From IMG/VR virus record IMGVR_UViG_3300048063_000101, positions 1-38,975 of that record: a DNA stretch of 38,975 nucleotides. The stretch is one strand, 5' to 3'. The stretch is from a virus. The notes beneath the pieces were generated by a model, which did not search any database, was not told where the DNA came from, and saw only the letters and a list, made by a program, of their open reading frames with translations. Of the stretch, positions 31,235-38,165 are shown piece after piece (position 1 is the first letter of the stretch; every line of letters starts with the position of its first letter). Made by a program: the position numbers and the translations under genes.

Positions 31235-31748
31235 CCTTTTTTTTCTTAGCTTCATCTGCTTTGTGCATCTCACGCAGCTTGACCCAGTGCGGCTCGAATG
31301 TTGGTTGAAAATAATTCTCCATGTAATCTACCCAGCTCTCATACCCTGGGAATCTCTTAGCAAATTCTTTTGGCTTCATGCTCCATTGTTCTTTAGCTAA
31401 ATCAAATGGCATGTGAACCATATCCTTTGCAGTCTCTTTGTTTAATTCTTTTCTAGTATATTCTTTGTAAACATACTCACCCTCTGTTACTACGAATGTT
31501 TTCTCTACATACTCATCGAATGGCATCCCATCAACAACACCATCAACAGAACCATCAATATATTTAGCGCTGATGCAGTCATCGTAAACAGTATTTGTTT
31601 TCTTGTTTAATAAGAACGCATGCCCACCGAAGTGATTAGCACCCTTAAATATATCTCGCAGTGCATGGACCACGACCCAATCATCGTTCTTTATCTTTGT
31701 CGTGTTGATTGCATTCCATGCAGCTGGGTAACAATTACCTGCTCCCAT
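31230..31748 (-). CDS. Cys/His papain-fold-like hypothetical protein (172 aa)
   Basis: Begins 'GAGNCYPAAWNAI' (Cys6 at the head of a helix), then 'WVVVHAL' (His28), 'HFGGHAFLLN' (His39, His43) and 'VYDDC' (Asp56/57). The Cys...His...Asp order with a His in a beta strand resembles small papain/NlpC-like or transglutaminase-like proteins in phages. The catalytic reading is tentative. The second half is helical and Lys-rich. TAATG coupling to the gene before. Confidence 0.5.
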   Translation of the reverse strand: MGAGNCYPAAWNAINTTKIKNDDWVVVHALRDIFKGANHFGGHAFLLNKKTNTVYDDCISAKYIDGSVDGVVDGMPFDEYVEKTFVVTEGEYVYKEYTRKELNKETAKDMVHMPFDLAKEQWSMKPKEFAKRFPGYESWVDYMENYFQPTFEPHWVKLREMHKADEAKKKKV

Positions 31749-31984
31749 TATTTGACCTCCTTCTTGATTGGATTTGTTGGAATGAAATTCTCGAAGCAGT
31801 ATTTATATATCTCTTTACCGCTGATAAATTCTCTTAGTGTTTTACTAAGCGCTTGATAAACTGTTAGCCCTTCCTCTATGTAAATCTCGAATGCTGCTTT
31901 GCCCTCTACAATCTCCCCGCTTGATAGCTTGACTGTATCGAATGCGCCTGCCCAGTCCTTCTGTATTTCTTGAATAGTTTTCAT
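31748..31984 (-). CDS. Hypothetical early protein (78 aa)
   Basis: Start set at ATG 31984 (MKTIQEIQKDWAG), with AAGGGA 6 nt upstream. A Met five codons earlier (31999) lies in leader sequence shared with copy e and is unlikely to be used. Beta 'DTVKLSSGEIVEGKAAFEIY', then helical 'TVYQALSKTLREF'. No family recognised. Confidence 0.6.
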   Translation of the reverse strand: MKTIQEIQKDWAGAFDTVKLSSGEIVEGKAAFEIYIEEGLTVYQALSKTLREFISGKEIYKYCFENFIPTNPIKKEVK

Positions 31985-32004
31985 ATCTTGTCCCTTCATA
32001 TTGT

Positions 32005-32034
32005 TTAGACCCTCCCGACTTTGAGAAGGTTACA
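32005..32034 (-). promoter_or_regulatory. Early-type promoter element (copy h)
   Basis: TGTAACC (32034-32028), 16 nt, GGTCTAA (32011-32005). The TAA here is also the stop codon of the P-loop kinase gene. Confidence 0.7.
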
Positions 32035-32589
32035 TATTCTTTTTGATTTTATTCTTCTGTATCCTTGCACTGTTTGCATCTCAATGATTCCTGTAACGTG
32101 CAGCATCCTGCATATTGCAACTGATATCTTCATGGAATCATAAGCGTTAATTACTTCTTGAAGATACATCGCCCTATTGCTTTTAAGATTCCTAATGAAT
32201 ACATTGATTAAGCAATTAAGGAGTTCTACTTCTACGTATATAACCTTTACAGCTAGTCCAGCTTCTTTTGCTGCTTGTATCCTCTTCAGTACTTTTATTG
32301 GTGACTTACCACGATTATCAAATATGACATTGTTGCAGCTGTAATTATCTTTGAATGCTTCAGTATTATTAAAATACGCTTCGAGCATTTTTGCTGCAAT
32401 GTCGCTGGCTGCTGGGTGCAGCTCCGCGTTGACATCTTTTGACAGTGGTTGGTCCTTGTTTAGTTTCGCCTTGATTTCATCGGGGTCAATCACGAACGCA
32501 TTAGTCCTTGCTGCTTCCTTAGCAACATGGGCAGACTTACCGCTCCCGCTTGCACCTATCATGAATGTAATTGTATTTGTTTGTTTCAT
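32005..32589 (-). CDS. P-loop kinase/zeta-toxin-like ATPase (194 aa)
   Basis: Walker A GASGSGKS at residues 12-19 directly after a first beta strand, followed by 'AFVIDPDEIKAKL' (residues 32-43), as in AAA_33/zeta-toxin/polynucleotide-kinase-like enzymes. 'VIFDNRGKSPIKVLKRIQAAKEAGL' and 'VKVIYVEV' give the Walker B-like and lid regions. Likely phosphorylates a small molecule, nucleic-acid end or protein. ATG lies only 5 nt after promoter box AGTCAAA, so its mRNA may be leaderless. First gene of the early arm. Confidence 0.7.
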   Translation of the reverse strand: MKQTNTITFMIGASGSGKSAHVAKEAARTNAFVIDPDEIKAKLNKDQPLSKDVNAELHPAASDIAAKMLEAYFNNTEAFKDNYSCNNVIFDNRGKSPIKVLKRIQAAKEAGLAVKVIYVEVELLNCLINVFIRNLKSNRAMYLQEVINAYDSMKISVAICRMLHVTGIIEMQTVQGYRRIKSKRICNLLKVGRV

Positions 32590-32594
32590 ACTGC

Positions 32595-32624
32595 TTTGAC
32601 TCTATGCAGTTACAAAAGGTTACA
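32595..32624 (-). promoter_or_regulatory. Early-type promoter element (copy i)
   Basis: TGTAACC (32624-32618), 16 nt, AGTCAAA (32601-32595), one mismatch in the downstream box. Only 5 nt separate it from ATG 32589, which places transcription start at or near the start codon. That spacing supports reading AGTCTAA as a -10 box. Confidence 0.65.
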
Positions 32625-32918
32625 AGTATTTTAAATATTTTTTATTCAGTGTTATCTAACAATCCTTAGCAATCCAGCCCATGCCATATCCATTTAGAAA
32701 AATAACTGGGGTACTTTTAGACATACTATCTAATAAGTAGTGAAACAGGGCTTTTAAGTCTAAACCCTAGGAAACATAAACCCTCTAACGCAACATATTA
32801 CAGATTATAGGACAAGCAATGGGAATGCTAATTTGAGGGGGTGGTATTCGTATTCGTAACACTAGATTTATTTAATGCCAATTAATTACTATATATAGTG
32901 CTACTAGATGTAGTGGTA

Positions 32919-33038
32919 CTATATGTTGTGTATGTCTATAGTTTTTGTAGATAAGGTACACACATTAGGTGAGTTATCACAGTAAGCTAAGTTATCGTTA
33001 ACACGCTTTAATGTACGCTTACACTTCTTGCATTTCAT
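32919..33038 (-). CDS. Zinc-ribbon micro-protein (39 aa)
   Basis: A 39-aa frame from ATG 33038: 'MKCKKCKRTLKRVNDNLAYCDNS' and '..VCTL', with Cys 3, 6, 20 and 27 in a zinc-ribbon arrangement and a strongly basic first knuckle. RBS weak (AAAGAA). Supported mainly by the Cys spacing and by similar peptides elsewhere in this genome. Confidence 0.5.
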   Translation of the reverse strand: MKCKKCKRTLKRVNDNLAYCDNSPNVCTLSTKTIDIHNI

Positions 33039-33241
33039 TATGTTCTTTATTCTACTGGGGGGTCTTTAGGATGTAGCGGGCTATTGTTTTTATATAATCT
33101 TTTATAAGCTAGGATGTTTCCTTAGACCTTGGGTATCTCACTTGTCTTTCTAGTTGGTCTTACTGGCTGTAAGGTGAGACTTTCGTACTCCCGATGTCCA
33201 CTTTACCTGTATCTAATTACTTGGTCCTTGCTGTTTGTGTG

Positions 33242-33255
33242 TGATAACTTTATCA
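33242..33255. promoter_or_regulatory. Inverted repeat TGATAA-CT-TTATCA
   Basis: A perfect 6+2+6 inverted repeat about 65 bp before the 37-aa gene at 33318. GTGATAAC here is the inverse of GTTATCAC at 32973-32980. Candidate repressor operator for the rightward arm. Confidence 0.45.
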
Positions 33256-33317
33256 TAGAGGAATATTAATTACAACTTCTTCATAATATTAAAAACTTTT
33301 CCCCTATATAGTATTAT

Positions 33318-33431
33318 ATGAAAGAAAAAAATTGTGTTGTTTGTGAGCAAGTAATAACTAATCATTTCAAAGCTGTTTGTTTAGATTGTGCAAATAGGTT
33401 CATTGAGTTTAAAAACAAATACCTTAAATAA
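33318..33431 (+). CDS. Zinc-ribbon micro-protein (37 aa), probably leaderless
   Basis: 37 aa with 'NCVVCEQ' (Cys 6, 9) and 'AVCLDCANR' (Cys 21, 24), a complete CxxC...CxxC module, ending in a Lys-rich helix. TATAGT (33307-33312) ends 5 nt before the ATG and no RBS is present, so the mRNA probably begins at the start codon. First gene of the rightward arm. Confidence 0.6.
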   Translation: MKEKNCVVCEQVITNHFKAVCLDCANRFIEFKNKYLK

Positions 33432-33456
33432 AAAACTCTTGTTCTATAGATACAGT

Positions 33457-33609
33457 ATGGACAAAATAAAAACAATATTAAAACAAGTGGAGGAGGTGCA
33501 GTTCGCTATTGACACAAACGTTACTAACGAACAAATGTACACAAAACTCTATACTTTACTAGATGAGGTATGGGATATTCTCCATGATGGCATTTATAAC
33601 AGCGAATAA
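33457..33609 (+). CDS. Small helical protein (50 aa), probably leaderless
   Basis: Start chosen at ATG 33457 (MDKIKTILKQVEEVQ). TATAGA (33445-33450) ends 6 nt upstream and there is no RBS; a longer in-frame start at 33388 would overlap the previous gene. Entirely helical ('TNVTNEQMYTKLYTLLDEVWDILHDG'). Function unknown. Confidence 0.55.
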   Translation: MDKIKTILKQVEEVQFAIDTNVTNEQMYTKLYTLLDEVWDILHDGIYNSE

Positions 33610-33618
33610 AAAAATTTT

Positions 33619-33825
33619 TTACCCCAGGGGTTCTTGTTTGGTAGTGTCGGGGTTTCTACCCTTGATTCTTGGATACACTGTAGGTTTATGTTTATGACAG
33701 TATTTATATTTATTGTATTGCGATAGTATGGTAGTACAAGCAGAATGTACACAGATTCTATTTTTTTGAAACTGCATATTCTTTTTTGAGTTAGGGTACT
33801 TGTTACCTTGTATAAAATCTGCCAT
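33619..33825 (-). CDS. Cys/His zinc-finger protein (68 aa), probably leaderless
   Basis: Start at ATG 33825; the frame continues upstream into unlikely hydrophobic sequence. Contains 'NRICVHSACTTILSQYNKYKYCHKHKP' (read as Cys, x4, Cys, then YN...Cys-x-x-His), a Zn-binding pattern I associate with small actinophage DNA-binding proteins. A basic end follows (YPRIKGRNP). Two abutting TATACT hexamers precede ATG; the first is spaced for transcription to begin at the A of ATG. Convergent with the 50-aa gene. Confidence 0.55.
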   Translation of the reverse strand: MADFIQGNKYPNSKKNMQFQKNRICVHSACTTILSQYNKYKYCHKHKPTVYPRIKGRNPDTTKQEPLG

Positions 33826-33849
33826 AGTATAAGTATAGAGGAGTAAAAA

Positions 33850-33912
33850 ATGCCTAAAAGCACAAAAAAATATACCAAAATGAAACCTGGTAAAAAGAAG
33901 AAAAAAAAGTAA
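33850..33912 (+). CDS. Lys-rich micro-protein (20 aa)
   Basis: GAGGAG lies 5-6 nt before ATG 33850. 20 residues, half Lys, ending in six consecutive Lys. The stop comes 1 nt before the GTG of the next gene. Probably real because of its strong RBS and exact packing; function unknown, but it could bind DNA or the acidic portal-neighbour proteins. Confidence 0.55.
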   Translation: MPKSTKKYTKMKPGKKKKKK

Positions 33913-33913
33913 C

Positions 33914-34171
33914 GTGGCTGAATTTCGTGGCATGAAAGTGAAGTTAAATTCACCTAGTGCTATTCGTAAAGGGGAACCTGGCTATGGGCGTAAGAAGTCC
34001 AAAGTATTTGTTATGAAAAATGGCAAAGTTAAAAAGATTATGTTTGGTGACCCTAACATGGCTATAAGAAAGAATAACCCTGGAGCTAGGGCTTCTTTTC
34101 GTGCTAGACATAAATGCAGCACAGCTAAAGATAAAACAACAGCAAGATATTGGTCTTGCAAAGCTTGGTAA
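33914..34171 (+). CDS. Small basic conserved-type phage protein (85 aa)
   Basis: GTG start 1 nt after the previous stop. The sequence 'VFVMKNGKVKKIMFGDPNM', then 'NNPGARASFRARHKCSTAKDKTTARYWSCKAW', is a signature I recognise from many marine and environmental phages upstream of terminase or head genes. Basic, with Cys near the C-terminus. No proven function; position suggests head assembly or DNA packaging. Confidence 0.7.
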   Translation: MAEFRGMKVKLNSPSAIRKGEPGYGRKKSKVFVMKNGKVKKIMFGDPNMAIRKNNPGARASFRARHKCSTAKDKTTARYWSCKAW

Positions 34172-34180
34172 GGAGAAGTT

Positions 34181-34324
34181 ATGGCAGCTAAAAAAGGTTT
34201 GTATCATAATATAAATAAAAGAAAAAAAGCTGGGACCAGTAGGTCTAAAAAGAAATCTACTATCAGTCCTAAAGCTTATGCAAATATGAAAGCTGGATTT
34301 CCTAAAAAGAAAAAAAAGAAGTAA
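34181..34324 (+). CDS. Small Lys-rich 'KGLYxNI' protein (47 aa)
   Basis: AAGGAGAAG precedes ATG 34181; the last base of its TAA is the first base of the terminase ATG. Starts 'AAKKGLYHNINKRKKAG', an opening found in many short phage proteins next to head genes, and ends with six Lys. A DNA- or capsid-binding role is inferred from charge and location only. Confidence 0.7.
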   Translation: MAAKKGLYHNINKRKKAGTSRSKKKSTISPKAYANMKAGFPKKKKKK

Positions 34325-36219
34325 TGGCTAATCTTAAAACAGTTGCATGTCCGCACTGTGGAGATAAATTTAAACAACAACATGGCAGACAAAAGTACTG
34401 CAAGCTGCAATGTACTAAAGCTGCTAACGCCAGGGCAAGAAATAAAAAGAAAAAAGAAACTACGAAGTTAGCTACATCCCCAAACAGTAGAGCTAGTCGT
34501 GGTGAACATTACATGTCTTTTGTAGAAGATTATGCAGAAGAAGTCTTAGAAGGCATCATTACACAGAAGTTTGTAGCAGAAGATATGGGCATTGACCAAA
34601 GTGTTGTTGCCAGGATGCTGCTTGCATACAGAGAAGATAAAGCAGTACATGAAGCTAGAGAAGATTGGGATGTACCAGAAGAAGCTAGAAAATCTTTAGA
34701 ATCTTTTGAAGAGTTTAGAAATAGATACTTCTTAACAGAGACTGGACAACCTTACGAAACCGCTAAGTTCCATAAGAACTGGATTAAAAATATTTTAAAG
34801 TCTATTGATAAAGGTGAACAGCTTATGATTCTCTCACCTCCTCGACATGGTAAAACTGATTTACTTACACACTTTGCTGTATGGCAGATATGTAAAGCAC
34901 CTAACATTAGAATTATGTGGGTAGGTGGTAACGAAGATATATCTAAGAATGCTGTAGGTTCTGTATTGGACCACTTAGAAAATAACGAACAGCTGATACA
35001 AGATTTTTGTGGACCAGGAGAAACATTTAAACCTAAAAGTAGAACTGGTAAAACTTGGAGTTCTGGACAGTTTACAGTTAAGACCAGGACAGTGACTGGT
35101 ATTAAATCACCGACAATGGTGGCTGTAGGTAAAGGTGGCAAGATTCTTTCACGTGACTGTGACTTGATTATTGCAGATGACATTGAGGACCATTCCACAA
35201 CAATACAACCTAGTTCAAGAGAGCAGACTAAACGATGGTGGACTACAACTCTATCATCACGTAAAGAAGAACATACAGCTATTGTTGTTATTGGCTCTAG
35301 GCAACACCCAGATGATTTATATAATTCGTTAATTGATAACGATGAATGGAAAAAGATAATTGAATCTGCACATAGTTTAGAGATACCTATTGATTCTGGA
35401 CTAGATAAAGACCACAAGAAACACATGCTTTGGGCTAGCAAAAGAAGTTACAAATGGCTTATGTCACAAAGAAGGAATGCACAAACGACTGGTGGGTTAG
35501 CTATATTTGAAATGGTATATCTTAACCGACCATTCTCCGAAGGGCTGCAGATGTTTAAAGTAGAATCACTTGATGCTTCACGTGATGAGTCAAGAAGTAT
35601 TGGGCATGTACCCGCTGGATGTAGATTGATAGCGGGACTTGACCCAGCAGCAACTGGATACCAGGCAGCATTCTTATGGGCATTTAATGTTGAAGAAGGC
35701 AAACTGTACATGGTAGATATAGAAAATACTAAAGGTGGCGGCATACCCCAAGCATTTAAAACAATTAAAGAGTGGTACAAGAAATATCATTGCTCACATT
35801 GGATTATTGAAGAGAATGGTTTTCAGCGTGCCATCCGACAAGATAGAGAATTAAAAGAGTGGACTGCAGCTAAAGGCATACACTTAGAAGGACACCAGAC
35901 ACAAAAAAATAAATTTGACCCATACTTTGGCGTAGGTTCTATGAGTGAACTTTTTGATAAGGGTAAAGTAAATTTACCTTATGGTAGTGCAGATTCGCAA
36001 AATAAGAGTAATATATATCGTAGGCAGCTTTTGTATTTTTCAAATGCTGCTAGCAAGGCAAGTAGTAAAGGATATAAGTCGGATATAGTTATGGCAAGTT
36101 GGTTCCCAATTAAGATTGTAAGAAGATTACAAAAAGAATTTGTTGCTGACATGGCGCATGAATATACACCGAGTTATGGCAATGTTGATATTAGTAATAT
36201 GAACACAGCACCATGGTAA
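34324..36219 (+). CDS. terL: Terminase large subunit with N-terminal zinc finger + HTH fusion (631 aa)
   Basis: Residues 9-30 carry a zinc finger (Cys 9, 12, 26, 30). Residues ~66-105 form a helix-turn-helix ('IITQKFVAEDMGIDQSVVARML') like a small-terminase DNA-binding domain. The ATPase follows: Walker A SPPRHGKTD (171-179) and Walker B LIIADDIE (281-288). The RNase H-fold nuclease has GLDPA (D440), VDI (D465), IIEENG (E496/E497) and SDIVMA (D587). It packages DNA into the procapsid through the portal encoded next. No separate small-terminase gene was found nearby, so recognition may be built in. Confidence 0.93.
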   Translation: MANLKTVACPHCGDKFKQQHGRQKYCKLQCTKAANARARNKKKKETTKLATSPNSRASRGEHYMSFVEDYAEEVLEGIITQKFVAEDMGIDQSVVARMLLAYREDKAVHEAREDWDVPEEARKSLESFEEFRNRYFLTETGQPYETAKFHKNWIKNILKSIDKGEQLMILSPPRHGKTDLLTHFAVWQICKAPNIRIMWVGGNEDISKNAVGSVLDHLENNEQLIQDFCGPGETFKPKSRTGKTWSSGQFTVKTRTVTGIKSPTMVAVGKGGKILSRDCDLIIADDIEDHSTTIQPSSREQTKRWWTTTLSSRKEEHTAIVVIGSRQHPDDLYNSLIDNDEWKKIIESAHSLEIPIDSGLDKDHKKHMLWASKRSYKWLMSQRRNAQTTGGLAIFEMVYLNRPFSEGLQMFKVESLDASRDESRSIGHVPAGCRLIAGLDPAATGYQAAFLWAFNVEEGKLYMVDIENTKGGGIPQAFKTIKEWYKKYHCSHWIIEENGFQRAIRQDRELKEWTAAKGIHLEGHQTQKNKFDPYFGVGSMSELFDKGKVNLPYGSADSQNKSNIYRRQLLYFSNAASKASSKGYKSDIVMASWFPIKIVRRLQKEFVADMAHEYTPSYGNVDISNMNTAPW

Positions 36220-36223
36220 AAAT

Positions 36224-37963
36224 ATGAATGAATCAGCTTTATACGATAAGATAACACAGTTACATTATGATAACCAAGATGGTTATGCAATGCGTGGTCG
36301 TATTCGTTCAATCATGAATGGTGGACCCAATGGAATACTTGCGTTACTAGGTGACCAGCTAAAAGGTTTTGAAGATTGGCAAGTACCAATGCCTAACCTT
36401 ATGAGTTCTGGTTTAGAGCATTTAGCACAGAAGATAGGAAGAATACCTAACTTAAAAATAGATGTACCTAACAATAAAGATTCAGAACGTGCAAGAAACA
36501 AAGCTGAAAAGATAGGCAGAATTATAACTGCGTACGATGATGTACAAAGATTAGATTTGCAAATGCCACAAGTTGGTAGATGGTTACCAGGTTATGGCTA
36601 CGCTGTATGGGTAATCAAAGAAAAGAAAGATGCTAATGGAACCCCTTATCCAGTAGCTGAACTACGAGACCCATACAACTGTTTTCCAGGTTACTTTGGT
36701 GCAGACCAACAACCTAAAGACATGTCTATTGTTAGAAGAGTACCTAAAGATTCTTTAGCTAGAGTTTATCCAGCATATAAAGATAAAATTATGAAGGATG
36801 TCCCTAATCAAATTAATATAGGAAGTGCTTATGCTTCTCCTTATACAGATTCATACAATGGTTCTTGGGCAAACTCTAATGGACAAGGTGACTTAGTAGC
36901 TGAATATTATAATGAAGAAGGCACGTATGTATTCCACATGTCATCTAGTACAGTATTAGATTTTATACCAAACCCACTAGGAAGTGGTCCTGCTTTCGTT
37001 GTAGCAAAGAAATTTTCTTTCGACCAGCTGCAAGGACAGTACGACCAGATTATAGGTTTAATGGCATCTATGGCAAAGATTAATGTTATGAGCATTATCG
37101 CTATGGAAGATGCAGTATTTACAGAGACAAACATAACTGGAGAATTAGAATCTGGACAATACAAAAAAGGTAGATTCGCAGTCAACTACTTCTCTCCAGG
37201 AAGTCAGATTTCAAAACCAGCATCTAATATGCCTTATCAATTATTTCAACAGATAGACAGAATAGAACGACAACTTCGTGTTGGTGCTTCTTATCCTGCT
37301 ACTGATGACTCACAATCTCCAGTCAGCTTTGCTACTGGTAGAGGACTTGAAGAGTTAGGTGCATCTATGTCTCTAATGATTAGAGAGTATCACACCATTA
37401 TGGCTGATGCTATAGAACAGATAGATGCTAAAAGACTTGAGTGGGATGAAGTAATGTATGGTGGTATGACTAAAGAACTTTCTGGTTATAGAGATAATAA
37501 ATTCTTTTCAGAAACATACGAACCAGTTAAAGACATACAAAAATCTTATAAGACACGAAGAGTGTATGGAGCTATGGCTGGATATGATGAACCACAGAAG
37601 ATAGTTACAGGGCTGCAACTACTTAGTTCTGGAGTTATTGACACACAAACATTACAAGAGAACCTAGATGGTTTAGATAATCTTGTAAGAGTTAATGAGA
37701 GAATAACAAAAGAAAAGATGGATAAAGTTTTAGAAGATACGCTTATGGCACAAGCAAGTCAAGGTGACCAGAAAGCTATCATGGCTGTAGTACAGATAAG
37801 AAAAAACCCAGAGAATATGCAAAACATATTAGATAAATTTTTTACAGCTGAAGAACCAGAGATTCCGCAGGAAGAGACAGCAATGATTGAAGGTATGGGT
37901 CCAGCCACCACTGGTCCCGCACCTTCTATACAACAAGCTTTAGGAATGATGGGCAATGCTTGA
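36224..37963 (+). CDS. Portal protein (579 aa)
   Basis: Starts 4 nt after terminase. N-terminal helices, then 'GYGYAVWVIKEKK', 'AELRDPYNCFPGYFG' (residues 146-159) and later 'FDQLQGQYDQIIGLMASMAKINVMS', 'ATGRGLEELGASMSLMIREYHTIMADAIE' are the strand and long-helix pattern of actinophage/SPP1-type portals. The C-terminal ~100 residues are Glu/Gln-rich. It forms the dodecameric DNA channel. This is the complete copy; bases 1-579 repeat its 3' end. Confidence 0.88.
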   Translation: MNESALYDKITQLHYDNQDGYAMRGRIRSIMNGGPNGILALLGDQLKGFEDWQVPMPNLMSSGLEHLAQKIGRIPNLKIDVPNNKDSERARNKAEKIGRIITAYDDVQRLDLQMPQVGRWLPGYGYAVWVIKEKKDANGTPYPVAELRDPYNCFPGYFGADQQPKDMSIVRRVPKDSLARVYPAYKDKIMKDVPNQINIGSAYASPYTDSYNGSWANSNGQGDLVAEYYNEEGTYVFHMSSSTVLDFIPNPLGSGPAFVVAKKFSFDQLQGQYDQIIGLMASMAKINVMSIIAMEDAVFTETNITGELESGQYKKGRFAVNYFSPGSQISKPASNMPYQLFQQIDRIERQLRVGASYPATDDSQSPVSFATGRGLEELGASMSLMIREYHTIMADAIEQIDAKRLEWDEVMYGGMTKELSGYRDNKFFSETYEPVKDIQKSYKTRRVYGAMAGYDEPQKIVTGLQLLSSGVIDTQTLQENLDGLDNLVRVNERITKEKMDKVLEDTLMAQASQGDQKAIMAVVQIRKNPENMQNILDKFFTAEEPEIPQEETAMIEGMGPATTGPAPSIQQALGMMGNA

Positions 37964-38165
37964 TTTATTTGAAGAGATTGTTTGTACCCATCTAGCAGAA
38001 GTTGATGAAGAATGTGATGACATAATCCTAGAAGATTATATTAAAAGACAACACATCTTGCGTACTATCGCACAACAACACATGCCTAGACAATTTTTTG
38101 TAATATCAGAACCAATTTTTTTAGAAGAGTATGAGGAGGATGAAGATGGCGACCAGGATTACTAA
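37956..38165 (+). CDS. Small acidic protein (second copy from contig overlap)
   Basis: Identical to the 69-aa gene at 572-781; present twice only because the contig ends overlap. Here it is seen in its natural context, 8 nt overlapping the end of the complete portal gene. Confidence 0.75.
   Translation: MLDLFEEIVCTHLAEVDEECDDIILEDYIKRQHILRTIAQQHMPRQFFVISEPIFLEEYEEDEDGDQDY

Larger units (their letters stand above)
32625..33317. other. Inter-arm region: candidate origin/switch region
   Basis: About 690 bp between the early arm and the small genes that lead into the late arm, with only one small gene (32919-33038, minus). Visible structure: TAAACCCT twice at 32761 and 32777 (16-bp period); a doubled TATTCG near 32848; the palindrome ACTATATATAGT (32888-32899); near-direct repeats TAGTGCTACTA/TAGTGGTACTA (32896-32921); GTTATCAC at 32973-32980 and its inverse GTGATAAC at 33241-33248; and TGATAA-CT-TTATCA (33242-33255). 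Such clustering suits an origin or operator region. No AT-rich DnaA-box series was confirmed. Confidence 0.45.

Noticed and set aside
26599-32589. Integrase/excisionase or attachment site (temperate lifestyle)
   Set aside because: No tyrosine or serine recombinase motif was seen in any gene, and no tRNA-like attachment core was recognised.
33594-33953. 119-aa and N-terminally extended 104-aa minus-strand frames
   Set aside because: Hydrophobic low-complexity reverse readings of the Lys-rich genes. Only the 68-aa part starting at 33825 has a Cys/His pattern and a plausible start.
34752-35441. 229-aa open frame on the minus strand
   Set aside because: It lies wholly inside the terminase gene, antisense to conserved Walker motifs. 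It is Cys/Ser/Leu-rich like other antisense frames here and has no early promoter element or ribosome-binding site.
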